A DNA stretch of 47,640 nt from an uncultured Mucilaginibacter sp. (GTDB lineage Bacteria; Bacteroidota; Bacteroidia; Sphingobacteriales; Sphingobacteriaceae), in assembly GCA_903915155.1 (NCBI GenBank), contig CAIWRU010000122.1, positions 1 to 47,640 of the forward strand. The letters are read 5' to 3'. This document shows, piece by piece, positions 47,207-47,640 of the stretch (position 1 is the stretch's first letter; the number at the start of each line of letters is the position of its first letter). A program made the translations under genes and the position numbers. The notes under the pieces are model-generated. The model was given only the letters and a program-made list of their open reading frames with translations. It had not been told where the DNA came from and ran no database searches.

Positions 47207-47640
47207 GGCGCGAAAATAATAATTTTTTTCTGCCCTGCAATAAACCTCGGGAGATAACGTTTTGCACGCTTGTTGATAAAGGTTGGTTTGGTAGTAGGTA
47301 ATTAGTACCAGGTAACAGGATTTTGGGCGTTTCCCGCCGGTAGAAGCGGGGCAGGCTTTACGCTCATACTGCACGAGGCATTAGGCGCGGGGCTGGTATC
47401 CGCTGCAATCCTTAACGCGGGGGTTAGAAAATTTATGAGTAGTTTAGCACTACTTTGTTGATGCAGATTCACACCAATTTTGGCATATTACAGTTATAAT
47501 ATTTAACTGGAAGTTTATTTTAATTATTTGTAGAAAATAAATTAAAATAATATTGCATATGTAATTCATTCTCAATAGTTTTAGAAAATAACCTAAATCC
47601 ATAAAGCAATATTGAATGACTCCATATTTAGATTTTTCCA

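Noticed and set aside
47400-47640. AT-rich terminal segment as a possible feature
   Set aside because: No ORF, hairpin or recognisable motif; the adjacent gene may lie outside the window

Overview
The window is about 47.6 kb from a Bacteroidota chromosome, probably Sphingobacteriaceae/Mucilaginibacter-like. That placement is inferred from protein families and the intergenic repeat style, not from a search. Flanking housekeeping or conserved genes include ligA, a DUF885 lipoprotein, DinB, a pentapeptide-repeat protein, an alpha/beta hydrolase, an outer-membrane beta-barrel receptor, TSUP+DUF1634 and a class I aldolase. Downstream are an acyltransferase-GNAT fusion, an HHH protein, apt, an SGNH/SxtJ/DUF5989/carbamoyltransferase module and a GNAT. 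The central 12.7-38.1 kb is a carbohydrate catabolic locus: AraC regulator, ketoglutarate-semialdehyde-type ALDH, UxaA-family dehydratase, FAH-family 2-keto-3-deoxy-pentonate dehydratase-like protein, DUF6786, FucP-like MFS, L-fucose/D-arabinose-dehydrogenase-like SDR, amidohydrolase lactonase, SASA esterase, GH92, a DUF5005/DUF4185-like propeller, a serine hydrolase, a mutarotase-like protein, a second SDR, a GlucD-like enolase-superfamily dehydratase, an SMP-30 lactonase, GH116 and DUF2961/GH172. My main hypothesis is that this is a non-SusCD locus for D-arabinofuranose-containing glycans (D-arabinan, e.g. mycobacterial arabinogalactan/LAM) feeding an oxidative Weimberg-type route to 2-oxoglutarate. 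The window is also rich in long inverted-repeat intergenic elements. One family occurs in frame inside the GH116 gene and encodes the C-terminus of the enolase-superfamily gene. No rRNA, tRNA, CRISPR array, transposase or phage gene was recognised.
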